Assembly: GCA_004524515.1 (NCBI GenBank) | Contig: SDNV01000036.1 | Span: forward strand, 1 to 23,188 | Direction of reading: 5' to 3' | DNA: 23,188 nt | Source of the DNA: Promethearchaeota archaeon | Lineage (GTDB): Archaea; Asgardarchaeota; Lokiarchaeia; Sigynarchaeales; SOKP01 | Shown: one piece after another, positions 15,488 to 23,161 of the stretch | Position numbering within the stretch: the first letter of the stretch is position 1 | How the letters are laid out: every line of letters starts with the position of its first letter | The notes under the pieces: generated by a model | Told to the model about the DNA's origin: nothing | What the model saw: only the letters and a program-made list of their open reading frames with translations | The model's database searches: none | Translations under genes and position numbers: made by a program

Positions 15488-16537
15488 ATGGTGAATTCAT
15501 TAGAATTAACTCTTTCGGCTATAAAAAATATACCCGAGAAAATACCTTTTAATCCTTTTATCATGCATTTGGCAGCCTCGATAATAAATGTTGATTATAA
15601 CAGCGAGTATTGTAGAAATCCAGATAAATTAGTAGAGGGACAAATAAAATGTGCTGATTTTTTCGGTATAGACCATGTTAACGTTTCAACGGACGCGTAT
15701 CGCGAGGCTAATGCTTGGGGTGTTGAAATTAATTGGGATAGCCATACTCCTGTAGCGAAAACTCATCTTAAAATTGAAGATTTTGAGTCAATTGACCCTC
15801 CTGATTTAACCTCAAACATAAGAATTATGAATCGAGTAAATGCGGTCAAAAAGTTATCTCAAAAGGTTGGAGGGACACAATGTATTGTTGGTTGGATCGA
15901 AGCTCCATTTGCCGAAATTTGTTGCTTATTTGATCTTATAAATGTTTTAAAAATATGCAGACATGATGATTGGGAAAAGCAAATCAAAGAATTAATAAAC
16001 AGAATTCTTCGAATACAAAAGGAATTTGCTGATATGCAGATTGAAGCAGGTGCAAATATTATTGGAGCTGGTGATTCGGCAATTTCTCAAATTGGTCCCA
16101 AAAGATACGAAAAATGTTGTTTACTGGGCACTAGAGAATTGTTTTCCCACATTCAGAAAAAAGTTCCTGTGTTATATCATATATGTGGAGACAACTCTAT
16201 TGTGGATAAGGATGGTCGAGATATGTTAAGATTAGTATCTAGTACAAATGCTGCAATATTAGACCTAGATTATCAAGTAGATTTGAAATTAGCAAGAGAA
16301 AAAATAGGAAAAAATAATTGCATAAGAGGAAATACAAATACTCAAATATTGGGCAGTACAACCTATTCCGCATTAGATGTTATAACCGAAGCATCTGAAA
16401 CAATAAAAGCAGGAAAACCAGGAGGAATGTATATGTATGCTGCGGGATGTGAATGGCCTTGGGAACCAAAAGAGTTGGCAATCCGAAATTTAAGTATCGC
16501 TAAGGCTTTAGTTGAAAAAACTGGAAAATATGTATAA
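15488..16537 (+). CDS. URO-D-superfamily MtaA/CmuA-like methyltransferase
   Basis: A 349-residue URO-D-fold protein, clearly distinct from the tandem pair at 6573-9031. It is closer to methylcobamide:thiol methyltransferases (MtaA, MtbA, CmuA C-terminal domain). It has the motif H231-I-C233-G-D and a late G320-C321-E-W-P, which fit the His-x-Cys...Cys zinc site that activates the acceptor thiol. GAGDSAISQIGPKRYEK (around 193-209) is the matching substrate-loop signature, and RGNTNT lies at 280-285. Length is typical for MtaA. GGAG (15478-15481) sits 6 nt before the ATG. It follows the second GPH transporter by 58 nt and is probably in the same transcript. The corrinoid partner protein and any substrate-specific methyltransferase are not in the window, so the methyl donor is unknown. 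Confidence 0.87.
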   Translation: MVNSLELTLSAIKNIPEKIPFNPFIMHLAASIINVDYNSEYCRNPDKLVEGQIKCADFFGIDHVNVSTDAYREANAWGVEINWDSHTPVAKTHLKIEDFESIDPPDLTSNIRIMNRVNAVKKLSQKVGGTQCIVGWIEAPFAEICCLFDLINVLKICRHDDWEKQIKELINRILRIQKEFADMQIEAGANIIGAGDSAISQIGPKRYEKCCLLGTRELFSHIQKKVPVLYHICGDNSIVDKDGRDMLRLVSSTNAAILDLDYQVDLKLAREKIGKNNCIRGNTNTQILGSTTYSALDVITEASETIKAGKPGGMYMYAAGCEWPWEPKELAIRNLSIAKALVEKTGKYV

Positions 16538-16560
16538 AAATTAATATTAAATAAAAATTA

Positions 16561-16636
16561 GATATTATAGAATTTCTTTGATTTAATCTCATAAAACGTA
16601 TTAGATAAAAAAAATTTTAAAGAATTAGGATTATGA
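16561..16636 (+). pseudogene. 3' remnant of a GPH transporter gene
   Basis: This intergenic stretch resembles the last 79 nt of the transporter at 12360. The first 26 nt (from GATATT to GATTTAA) match at 20 of 26 positions. The last seven codons read F-K-E-L-G-L-stop, as in the KLKELGL ending of the intact gene. In-frame stops and short indels between show it is not translated. It is the end of a decayed additional transporter copy, now only a scar between the URO-D gene and the minus-strand transporter. Confidence 0.6.
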
Positions 16637-16668
16637 AATCAATTTTTCAATTTAATTCATTTAAAACA

Positions 16669-18069
16669 CTATAGCCCTAATTCCAATAGTTTCTGTTTGT
16701 TCTGAATAGCTATTTCCTTAGTTATTATATTCAATTTCATAAATAAAAGAGTGCATATTAGCAGAATGATGGCAGGGATCAAAGAAAGCTGTAATTTTAG
16801 TCCTAATTTAGCTAAATCGCTATTATTAGTACCTAATAACGGGTCATAACCTGTCATATAAGATACAAGAGTAAATATAGCTATTTGCCAAAACAATCCC
16901 GAAGCTACAAAGAAGCGTGAAATTCCCAAATAGGAGCTTTCTTCTCTAATACCCGATTTTAATGTTGCATTGTCAATTGCTTCATATGAATTTGCTGCTA
17001 ATCCCACACCCATAGCACCCCAACCAAAACCGATAATAGGTAAAAATATCATTAAAGTCGTTAATGTGTCAGCAAATAAAATAAGAAAGTGCCCCGAAAG
17101 CATAAAAATCATACCATAAAAAACAGTTTTTCTTGATCCTACTTTATTCGCAATTTTCATCCAGATAGGGATTGAAAGAAAGCTCACTAGCAGAAAAGCA
17201 GCAGCAGCTAATCCAGAATAGGCAATTGGCAAGCCTAAATAATCCACTATAAAGAAATCAAGAATGGTTGTTAAAATATTCATTCCTACGGCATAACCGA
17301 GGTAAATAATAATAAAACCAAGCCAATTGCGATCAGTCATAGCACGCTTGATAAACTGTGTAACTGAAGAGTAACTTTTACCTTCCTTATCTAAATTAGT
17401 CCTAAACTCAATCATTTCTAATGGTTCTCGAACACTCCAAGCGTAAGGAATTGTTAAGATTAAAACAATTATAATGATGATTATGGCGGTATATAAATAC
17501 GCAAATGCATCATATTCACCACCAAATGTGGTAATCAGCACCGGAACGATAATGGCTCCTATGATAGTGGCAATACCGATAAATATGTGTGCAAAGCCAC
17601 CTCTTTTGTATCTTTGTTTATGATCCCGAAAAATATCAACAATTTGGCCTTCGCTAGACAATTCATAAATGGTTTGAAAAAAATCCCATATACAAGTGAT
17701 AATTAAGAGCCAAATAAATAATATAATAATACTAGTTGATATGGGATAAAAAAGTAAAAATATCGTCAGTAATGTTCCAAGTATCCCAATCAAAATAAAA
17801 GGATATCGTTTTCCGTATTTTGATGTGAATTTTGATGATTTGTCAAGAAGATGCCCTGTTATTGGGTCATTTATTGCATCCCATATAACCCATATCGTGA
17901 TAATTGTAAAGACCATTATGATCGGAATTCCCAATGCTTTAGTGGCGTAAATCTGTATCTTTCTTAGCATTATCCATGTTAAATTCACCAGAAGTGGACC
18001 GATGGAGAAACATAACATCTTTAAATTGCTAAAAGGTTCATATTTCAAATCTTCTTTAAGGTCGCTCAT
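16669..18069 (-). CDS. MFS transporter, GPH family, diverged copy 3
   Basis: A 12-helix GPH/MelB-family symporter of 466 residues from the ATG at 18069. An upstream in-frame ATG at 18153 would add 28 residues. I prefer 18069 because MSDLKEDLKYEPFSNLKMLC aligns with the N-termini of the two plus-strand paralogues, and because a TATA-like ATATAAAT (18140-18133) lies inside the extension. Family markers are INDPITGHLLDK, GKRYPFILIGIL and the second-half ANSYEAIDNATLKSGIREESSYLG. The ending KQKLLELGL matches the KLKELGL ending of the others. Identity to them is low (perhaps 25-30%), so it probably carries a different substrate. It is monocistronic, converges with the 12360-16537 block and is divergent from the phosphoesterase gene. 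Confidence 0.85.
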   Translation of the reverse strand: MSDLKEDLKYEPFSNLKMLCFSIGPLLVNLTWIMLRKIQIYATKALGIPIIMVFTIITIWVIWDAINDPITGHLLDKSSKFTSKYGKRYPFILIGILGTLLTIFLLFYPISTSIIILFIWLLIITCIWDFFQTIYELSSEGQIVDIFRDHKQRYKRGGFAHIFIGIATIIGAIIVPVLITTFGGEYDAFAYLYTAIIIIIIVLILTIPYAWSVREPLEMIEFRTNLDKEGKSYSSVTQFIKRAMTDRNWLGFIIIYLGYAVGMNILTTILDFFIVDYLGLPIAYSGLAAAAFLLVSFLSIPIWMKIANKVGSRKTVFYGMIFMLSGHFLILFADTLTTLMIFLPIIGFGWGAMGVGLAANSYEAIDNATLKSGIREESSYLGISRFFVASGLFWQIAIFTLVSYMTGYDPLLGTNNSDLAKLGLKLQLSLIPAIILLICTLLFMKLNIITKEIAIQNKQKLLELGL

Positions 18070-18132
18070 AATATTTTCTTTTTCTAAATTTAAATTATAT
18101 TTGTTTTTATAGATTAAAACATAATTCGTGAG

Positions 18133-18140
18133 ATTTATAT
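18133..18140 (-). promoter_or_regulatory. Putative TATA box of GPH copy 3
   Basis: Read on the minus strand this is ATATAAAT. It would place the transcription start near 18110, about 40 nt before the ATG at 18069, which favours the shorter protein start over the one at 18153. Confidence 0.4.
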
Positions 18141-18250
18141 TTAAATTTATCATACATTTGAAATGCTTTTAAAATTTTATCTAATAAAAAGTATATTAAT
18201 TTCCTTTAGCTCTTTCAGATTCTAAAAAGCTTTTAGGCAAGATTAATTCT

Positions 18251-18258
18251 ATATATAA
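18251..18258 (+). promoter_or_regulatory. TATA box, probably leaderless promoter of the phosphoesterase gene
   Basis: ATATATAA is centred about 32 nt before the ATG at 18287, so transcription would begin within a few bases of the start codon. There is no Shine-Dalgarno sequence. Both facts fit a leaderless archaeal transcript. Confidence 0.5.
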
Positions 18259-18286
18259 TAATACTGATTTATATTGATTTATTAAA

Positions 18287-19096
18287 ATGGTTGAAATAAT
18301 ACATATCTCAGATTTTCATTACGGGAGTACTGAATTTAAAAAAGAACTACTATTAAAAGTTATAGATTATATAAATAAAGTCAAACCCGATTTAGTTGTC
18401 TGTACGGGGGATTTAACTCATAAAGGAAAAGTAGAACAATTTCAAGAAGTAGCCGAGATATTAAAAGCAATCCAAGTTCCCTTTTTTGCGGTACCAGGAA
18501 ATCATGATGCGAGAAATAATGGATTAATGTTTTTTGAAAAATATTTTCAACGCCTGCATTCGAAATTGATAATCCCAGAAAAGAAAGTTATCTTATTAGG
18601 GATGAGAAGTGCAAAGGATGATATTTCTGAAGGAGAGCTTGGGGATGAACAATTGGAATGGATGATTCACACACTTCAAAAATATCCCTTAGAAAATCGC
18701 ATTATTGCATTACACCATCACCTTGTCGCTGTTCCCTATTCTGGAAGGCAGAGAAACACCTTAATTGATGCAGGGGAGGTTTTGGAGATAAATAGGCTTA
18801 TGAAAGTTGATTTGGTATTAATGGGGCATAAACATGTACCACATGTATGGAGAGTTGGTCATTCTGTCTTATTATATTGTGGAACCACTTGTAGTACCAA
18901 ATTAAGAGCAGATGAGAAACCTTGTTTTAATCATATTAAACTTGATAATAGTGATTTAGAAGTTTATGTAGTAAATTCCGATAATTTTGAAAAATATTTA
19001 TTAATCAGTAGGAAAAAAGGAAAAACCGATTATATAAAAGCTCGAAAAGGTAGATTAGAACATATTTTACGATCTCCGATTGAAGAAACTTACTAA
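18287..19096 (+). CDS. Calcineurin-like metallophosphoesterase
   Basis: A 269-residue dimetal phosphoesterase. The five family blocks appear in order: D9-x-H11 (HISDFHYG), GD at 41-42 (VVCTGDLTHKG), G71-NHD74 (PGNHDARNN), a central HHH (IALHHHLVAVPYSG) and the late MGHKHVPHVW. The pattern and length resemble class III cyclic-nucleotide phosphodiesterases (CpdA/Icc-like), though archaeal members may act on other phosphodiesters or phosphomonoesters. About 60 C-terminal residues continue beyond the catalytic core with no recognised domain. No signal peptide is seen, so it is cytoplasmic. The gene stands alone, divergent from the third transporter. The substrate cannot be named. Confidence 0.88.
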   Translation: MVEIIHISDFHYGSTEFKKELLLKVIDYINKVKPDLVVCTGDLTHKGKVEQFQEVAEILKAIQVPFFAVPGNHDARNNGLMFFEKYFQRLHSKLIIPEKKVILLGMRSAKDDISEGELGDEQLEWMIHTLQKYPLENRIIALHHHLVAVPYSGRQRNTLIDAGEVLEINRLMKVDLVLMGHKHVPHVWRVGHSVLLYCGTTCSTKLRADEKPCFNHIKLDNSDLEVYVVNSDNFEKYLLISRKKGKTDYIKARKGRLEHILRSPIEETY

Positions 19097-19331
19097 AATT
19101 TTGTTAAATTTAGAGATTAAAATAGTATATTTTAACCTAATGATTAATTTAATCTATATATTTAAAAACAATGGCATAAGTTATGATATCCATTTTAACC
19201 AGATTTTTCTTTAATTATCGCTAAATTCGCAAAAAATAAAAAAAAGAGAATGATATTTATTTATTAGGATAAATTAAGAAATAAAAATTAAAAATCTATA
19301 TGTTCATAGTTGAAAGAGATATTAGATTATT

Positions 19332-19631
19332 ATGGAAAACAAGTTAAAATTGACAAAGAAAATTGAAGACCAAGTTATTTGTTTTCTCAAAGATTGCGGT
19401 GCAAAAAAAATAGCAATTTTCGGATCCTATTTAAGGGGAGAAGCTACTCCAGAGAGTGATCTAGATATTATAGTTGAGTTTAATCAAAGGATAAGCCTTT
19501 TAGACTTAGTAGGTTTTGAACTAGAATTATCCGATTTATTAGGGGTAAAAGTTGAACTATTAACAGAAAAATCGATTAGCCCTTATATTATTGATGATAT
19601 ATTAGCAGAAGCGAAGGTGATTTATGGTTGA
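19332..19631 (+). CDS. mntA: MNT-type nucleotidyltransferase antitoxin (MntA-like)
   Basis: A 99-residue minimal nucleotidyltransferase. G31-S32-(10 residues)-D43-L-D45 exactly fits the GSx10DxD signature. A third carboxylate is likely E75 (VKVELL). In characterised pairs, the MNT protein AMPylates the HepT partner at the Tyr of its RxxxxHxY motif and so neutralises it. The purine-rich GAAAGAGAT (19312-19320) is a weak ribosome-binding site 11 nt before the ATG. The stop codon overlaps the start of the next gene by 4 nt, so the pair is translationally coupled. Fold and pairing are secure; antitoxin function in this host is inferred from the family. Confidence 0.88.
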   Translation: MENKLKLTKKIEDQVICFLKDCGAKKIAIFGSYLRGEATPESDLDIIVEFNQRISLLDLVGFELELSDLLGVKVELLTEKSISPYIIDDILAEAKVIYG

Positions 19632-19999
19632 AAAAAAAGGATATTGTATACATAAAGCATATCAGGGATGCTATTGAATTAATTCTCAATTATACTAAAG
19701 ATCTTAATGAATCAGACTTTAGCGCTAAAGTTATGGTACAAGATGCTGTTATAAGAAGAATTCAAGTAATTGGAGAAGCCGTTAAAAATGTATCAACAGC
19801 ATTTAGAGAGAAATATGGTGAGATCCCATGGACAAATATTGCAGGAATGAGGGATAAAATAACACACGGTTATTTTAACGTGGACATTGATATTGTTTGG
19901 AAAGTGATTGTTAAGGATATTCCTATTTTAAAAAAAGGTATTCTGGAAATAATTAAAAAGGAAGAGAAAAATATTAACAATAACATATCTGTAGAATAG
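19628..19999 (+). CDS. hepT: HepT-like ribonuclease toxin (DUF86)
   Basis: A 123-residue all-helical HEPN-family protein. R75-x4-H80-x-Y82 (RDKITHGYF) is the HEPN/HepT motif: R and H serve RNA cleavage, and the Tyr is the AMPylation target of MNT partners. RIQVIGEAVKNVS and the tail following VDIDIVW are typical of DUF86. The start is TTG at 19628, overlapping the MntA stop as TTGA; no ATG gives a full-length family member. With the preceding gene it forms a type VII toxin-antitoxin unit. Nothing links it to the metabolic genes around it, and the module may be a recent insertion. Confidence 0.88.
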   Translation: MKKKDIVYIKHIRDAIELILNYTKDLNESDFSAKVMVQDAVIRRIQVIGEAVKNVSTAFREKYGEIPWTNIAGMRDKITHGYFNVDIDIVWKVIVKDIPILKKGILEIIKKEEKNINNNISVE

Positions 20000-20164
20000 G
20001 TTGAAATATTGATTTCTTAATTTTTAAAAAATTAACTTAGTTAGAATTTTATTATTAAATTATTTTAATTCTAGGTTTGATTACGTTTTATTATAGAAAT
20101 ATATCACTTTAATTTCATAGATTTTTTATGAAAAGTTATACAGAAAATCATCCTTACTATTACT

Positions 20165-20170
20165 AGGTGG
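20165..20170 (+). promoter_or_regulatory. Ribosome-binding site of the HisC-like gene
   Basis: AGGTGG lies 6 nt before the ATG at 20177. It is one of the stronger Shine-Dalgarno matches here and fixes the start. Confidence 0.55.
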
Positions 20171-20176
20171 ATTAAA

Positions 20177-21157
20177 ATGCAAATTAGACTCGATAAGAAT
20201 GAAATGCCTAATCCTCCCCCAAGAGAGGTTATTGAAAAAACTAAACTTAGTATTGAACAAATAAATCGCTATACTCCTCAAAATGAGGTGAATATCATTA
20301 TTGAACTCCTATCTGATTATGTCAATGTACCTCCAGAATCATTAATATTATGTTCTGGTTCAGATATTTTGCTCAAAGAGTTTATTTATCTTTTTTCAAA
20401 AGACCGCCAAATTGTCATAGCAGATCCCTCCTTTTTCTTAATTTCCAATACTTCACAAAAAACCGCCTCTCCGATATTAAAAGTCCGTTTAAAAGAGCCA
20501 GAATTTAATTTACCTTTAGTATCTTTACTTGGCGAGATAAATAAACCGACATTGATGGTTATTGATAATCCAAACAATCCAACAGGAAATTTGCTCTTGA
20601 ATGAAGAAGATGTCAAAATAATCTTAGAAAATGAAAATGTAATACTTTTGATTGATGAGGCCTATTTCGAATTTTCTAATATCACCTTTTCACATTTAAT
20701 TAAGGATTATCCGAATCTTGCTATAGCGAGAACCTTATCGAAATCATTTGGATTAGCGGGTTCTGGATTAGGATATTTAATTGCAGGAAATATTACACAA
20801 GAAAGATTTTCTGGTCTAGATATCATGCTTCCTTATCCTAGTGTGATTTCTGCTATTCATGCTTTAAAAAATAAGGATTACATGTATAGATATATAGAAG
20901 ATATTAAAAGAGAAAGAGAAAGAATGACAAAATCGATTAAAAAACTAGGGGTGACCGTTTATCCTAGTTATTCGAATTTTTTGTTAATTAAGTCAAATAT
21001 CCATGAACTCCCCCAAAAACTCCAGGAAAGAGCTATTTTTGTCTCTAATTTATCCCATTATTCCTTAAGCTCAGAATTTATTAGGGTTACTATCAGTTCT
21101 AGAAAAGAAAATGATATTTTTATCCAAGTGTTTCAATCAATACTTGAATCCCAATGA
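20177..21157 (+). CDS. hisC: Histidinol-phosphate aminotransferase-like PLP enzyme
   Basis: A 326-residue fold-type I aminotransferase, slightly shorter than HisC (about 350). HisC transfers an amino group between histidinol phosphate and 2-oxoglutarate in histidine synthesis. Visible motifs are LDKNEMPNPPP at the start, RYTP at 31-34, NPNNPTG (131-137), D160-EAYFEF, the PLP lysine K189 in TLSKSFGLAG, and IRVTISSRKEND near the C-terminus with the substrate-carboxylate Arg. One oddity is that the Arg eight residues after the PLP lysine (R222 in E. coli HisC), which holds the PLP phosphate, is Gly197. No other histidine genes are adjacent. Alternatives are another aminotransferase or a CobD-like decarboxylase of the same family. 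The gene lies between two nucleotidyltransferase modules. Confidence 0.75.
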   Translation: MQIRLDKNEMPNPPPREVIEKTKLSIEQINRYTPQNEVNIIIELLSDYVNVPPESLILCSGSDILLKEFIYLFSKDRQIVIADPSFFLISNTSQKTASPILKVRLKEPEFNLPLVSLLGEINKPTLMVIDNPNNPTGNLLLNEEDVKIILENENVILLIDEAYFEFSNITFSHLIKDYPNLAIARTLSKSFGLAGSGLGYLIAGNITQERFSGLDIMLPYPSVISAIHALKNKDYMYRYIEDIKRERERMTKSIKKLGVTVYPSYSNFLLIKSNIHELPQKLQERAIFVSNLSHYSLSSEFIRVTISSRKENDIFIQVFQSILESQ

Positions 21158-21190
21158 TTTTTAAGGTTTGGAGATAGATTAAAAAAAGTA

Positions 21191-21820
21191 TTAATAACGA
21201 TTGATTTTTTTAAAGTATTCATCTGGATCATCTATTCCAGATTTTAAAAATAAATATTCTATGTAAATTCCTAATTCTTTACTTATCTTTTCCAAATATG
21301 TAAGATCTAAATCCACCTGAAATCTCATCCAACATCCCAGCGCATCGGAATAATCTTGCCATCCTCCAAATACTAATTTACTCAGGATATAGTCTTCTTT
21401 TGATGCAACCCAGCATTCAATTCCTAAAAAATTTTCTCTAACCCTTTTTTTTAGAGCGAGAGGTCCTATTCGTTTGTATTTACTTGGATTTTGATAATCA
21501 ATAATATAATTATCCAATTTGATTCTTTCTTGACTATCAAAAAACTGTAATAGATTAGATTCTTTAGCTAAAATTGCTGCTGTGGTCCAGTCTTGAATTG
21601 GAAAGAATTTATTTTGTTTTAAAATTTCTATATATGAGTCAATATTGTAATGAGCCGAATTTAAATCAACAACAAAATCTATGTCTTGTGTAGTTCTTGT
21701 TTCAGAATATATACTTACTAAAATACCTCCAACTAAATAATATCTGATCTTATATTGAGCCTCTATTTTCTCTAAAAAATCGATTATTTGATTGAAGGCT
21801 TTTTCATAGCTTATTTCCAT
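21191..21820 (-). CDS. Nucleotidyltransferase-fold protein (AbiEii/DUF6036-like)
   Basis: A 209-residue protein with the nucleotidyltransferase core: G31-G32 in YYLVGGILVSIYSETRTTQ, then D46-I-D48 and a third acidic residue at D108 (LDNYIIDY). The later SKEDYILSKLVFGG (about 140-153) is the helix typical of AbiEii- or DUF6036-type proteins. Such proteins occur in defence and toxin-antitoxin operons, where some nucleotidylate tRNA or proteins. Its start overlaps the end of the 82-residue gene upstream by 10 nt, so the two are a coupled pair. Exact family assignment needs a profile search. A role as toxin or regulator is an inference from the gene pairing. Confidence 0.65.
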   Translation of the reverse strand: MEISYEKAFNQIIDFLEKIEAQYKIRYYLVGGILVSIYSETRTTQDIDFVVDLNSAHYNIDSYIEILKQNKFFPIQDWTTAAILAKESNLLQFFDSQERIKLDNYIIDYQNPSKYKRIGPLALKKRVRENFLGIECWVASKEDYILSKLVFGGWQDYSDALGCWMRFQVDLDLTYLEKISKELGIYIEYLFLKSGIDDPDEYFKKINRY

Positions 21821-22059
21821 ATTTTTATTTTTCTCCCTGAAATTTTTTCATGGTTCTTATACATATCAATAAGAATTTCTCTTATATCCTTATCTGGAAA
21901 TCTTTCTCTTTCAACCTCAATATATTTATTTAAAAACAAATCGCACATTTCAAAAAAAAGTCTAATTGAAACGTCTCGAGGAATCTTATTCATTAATTCA
22001 ATCCTGCCTTTGAAATCTCTGGAAATTTTTCGATAATTTTTATTAATATTAGTTTTCAT
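21811..22059 (-). CDS. Small partner protein of the nucleotidyltransferase
   Basis: An 82-residue, highly charged, probably helical protein with no membrane segment and no recognised domain. It includes an aromatic core LFFEMCDLFLNKYIEVERERF and a basic C-terminal end (GRKIKIWK). The gene overlaps the nucleotidyltransferase by 10 nt and precedes it, the usual place for an antitoxin or specificity subunit. An overlapping plus-strand reading frame has no plausible protein. A true gene is likely because of the tight overlap; function is unknown. Confidence 0.6.
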   Translation of the reverse strand: MKTNINKNYRKISRDFKGRIELMNKIPRDVSIRLFFEMCDLFLNKYIEVERERFPDKDIREILIDMYKNHEKISGRKIKIWK

Positions 22060-22272
22060 ACGTTTTGAATATCAAATTCGTCTAATATTTTTTGAATTTT
22101 AATTATTCTATCTTAATAAAGACAATTCTGATTTATTAATATTCAATTTTATGAAATTTATAAGTGATGACTCTATAAAGATTTTCAATTTTTATATTTT
22201 TATATCTCGTCAAATCTAAATTATAAATTAAATAAGGTATTTAATATGGGGAAGATAGAATTTAATTTTACG

Positions 22273-22282
22273 TTTATATTTA
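22273..22282 (+). promoter_or_regulatory. Putative TATA box of the 3-hydroxyacyl-CoA dehydrogenase gene
   Basis: GTTTATATTT lies about 60 nt upstream of the ATG at 22340, giving a leader of about 30-35 nt that would contain AAAGGT (22324-22329). The 280-nt gap is very AT-rich, so the assignment is tentative. Confidence 0.35.
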
Positions 22283-22339
22283 TTTTCATAGCAATTTTCA
22301 TTATTTGAAATAATCTAAACATGAAAGGTTGATAAAATA

Positions 22340-23161
22340 ATGGCAAAGGAAATAAAAACGGTTTCGGTTATTGGAGCAGGATTTTTGGGGAGGCAAATTG
22401 CAGAAAAAACCGCATTGCATGATTATACGGTTCGTATTTATGATGTGGGTTATCAAGGATATGATAAATTTGTACGAGGTCTAGAGAGGAAGGCAAAAAG
22501 AAAAAATCCTGATATTGAGATTACGAGTCATGATACCATTGCGGATGCCGTAAAAGATACTGATTTAATTATTGAAGCCGTACCAGAAAAACTGGAATTA
22601 AAGAAAGAAGTATTTTCAGAAATTGATAAGGCAGCTCCACCCCATGCTATTATAGCAACGAATAGCTCATCCATTCCAGTATCAAGAATTGAAGATGCTG
22701 TTAAGCGAAAGGATAAGGTCCTAAATATCCATTTTTATAACTTAACTACAGTACCTATGGCAGACATCATGCGTGGAACTCAATCTAGCGATGAAACTTT
22801 TGAAAAAGGAAAGAATTGGCTTGAAAGTATTGAGATCGAACCTTTAATTGTAAAAAAGGAATGTTTTGGATTCGTATTTAATAGAGTGTGGCGGGCAATT
22901 AAAAAGGAGTGCTTAAAAATTTGGGCAGGAGGATATGCGGATATAGAAGATGTAGATAAAGCATGGAAAATTTACACCGGAATGGGTTTAGGTCCGTTCA
23001 AGTTAATGGATGCGGTAGGATTAGATGTGGTGTATGACATTGAAATGTCCTACTATAAAGAAAGTGGTAATCCTGATGATATCCCACCGCAAGAATTAAA
23101 GGCAAAGATTGATCGTGGAGAATTGGGACTCAAAACACAAAAAGGATTTTATGATTATTAA
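22340..23161 (+). CDS. 3-hydroxyacyl-CoA dehydrogenase family protein
   Basis: A 273-residue single-function enzyme with an N-terminal Rossmann domain, G12-A-G14-F-L-G17 in SVIGAGFLGRQIAEKTALHD. IIEAVPEKLELKKEVFSEID and ATNSSSIPVS follow, then a C-terminal helical domain (GFVFNRVWRAI, GLGPFKLMDAVGLDV, KTQKGFYDY). It interconverts 3-hydroxyacyl-CoA and 3-oxoacyl-CoA with NAD(H). H131 (HFYN) is the catalytic His. The matching Glu of the dyad (in LVEVI of the animal enzyme) appears to be D142, and the usual NP after HFF is NL. Length is about 15 residues below the bacterial 283. It stands alone here. A related 2-hydroxyacid or 3-hydroxyisobutyrate role cannot be excluded. Confidence 0.85.
   Translation: MAKEIKTVSVIGAGFLGRQIAEKTALHDYTVRIYDVGYQGYDKFVRGLERKAKRKNPDIEITSHDTIADAVKDTDLIIEAVPEKLELKKEVFSEIDKAAPPHAIIATNSSSIPVSRIEDAVKRKDKVLNIHFYNLTTVPMADIMRGTQSSDETFEKGKNWLESIEIEPLIVKKECFGFVFNRVWRAIKKECLKIWAGGYADIEDVDKAWKIYTGMGLGPFKLMDAVGLDVVYDIEMSYYKESGNPDDIPPQELKAKIDRGELGLKTQKGFYDY

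Noticed and set aside
19097..19331. 235-nt gap before the MNT gene examined for tRNA, small RNA or attachment sites
   Set aside because: Only AT-rich sequence with no clear stem-loop, tRNA-like arm or direct repeat was seen.
21788..22036. 82-residue plus-strand hydrophobic frame
   Set aside because: Antisense to the small partner gene and the start of the nucleotidyltransferase; the minus-strand pair has the coupled overlap typical of real genes.
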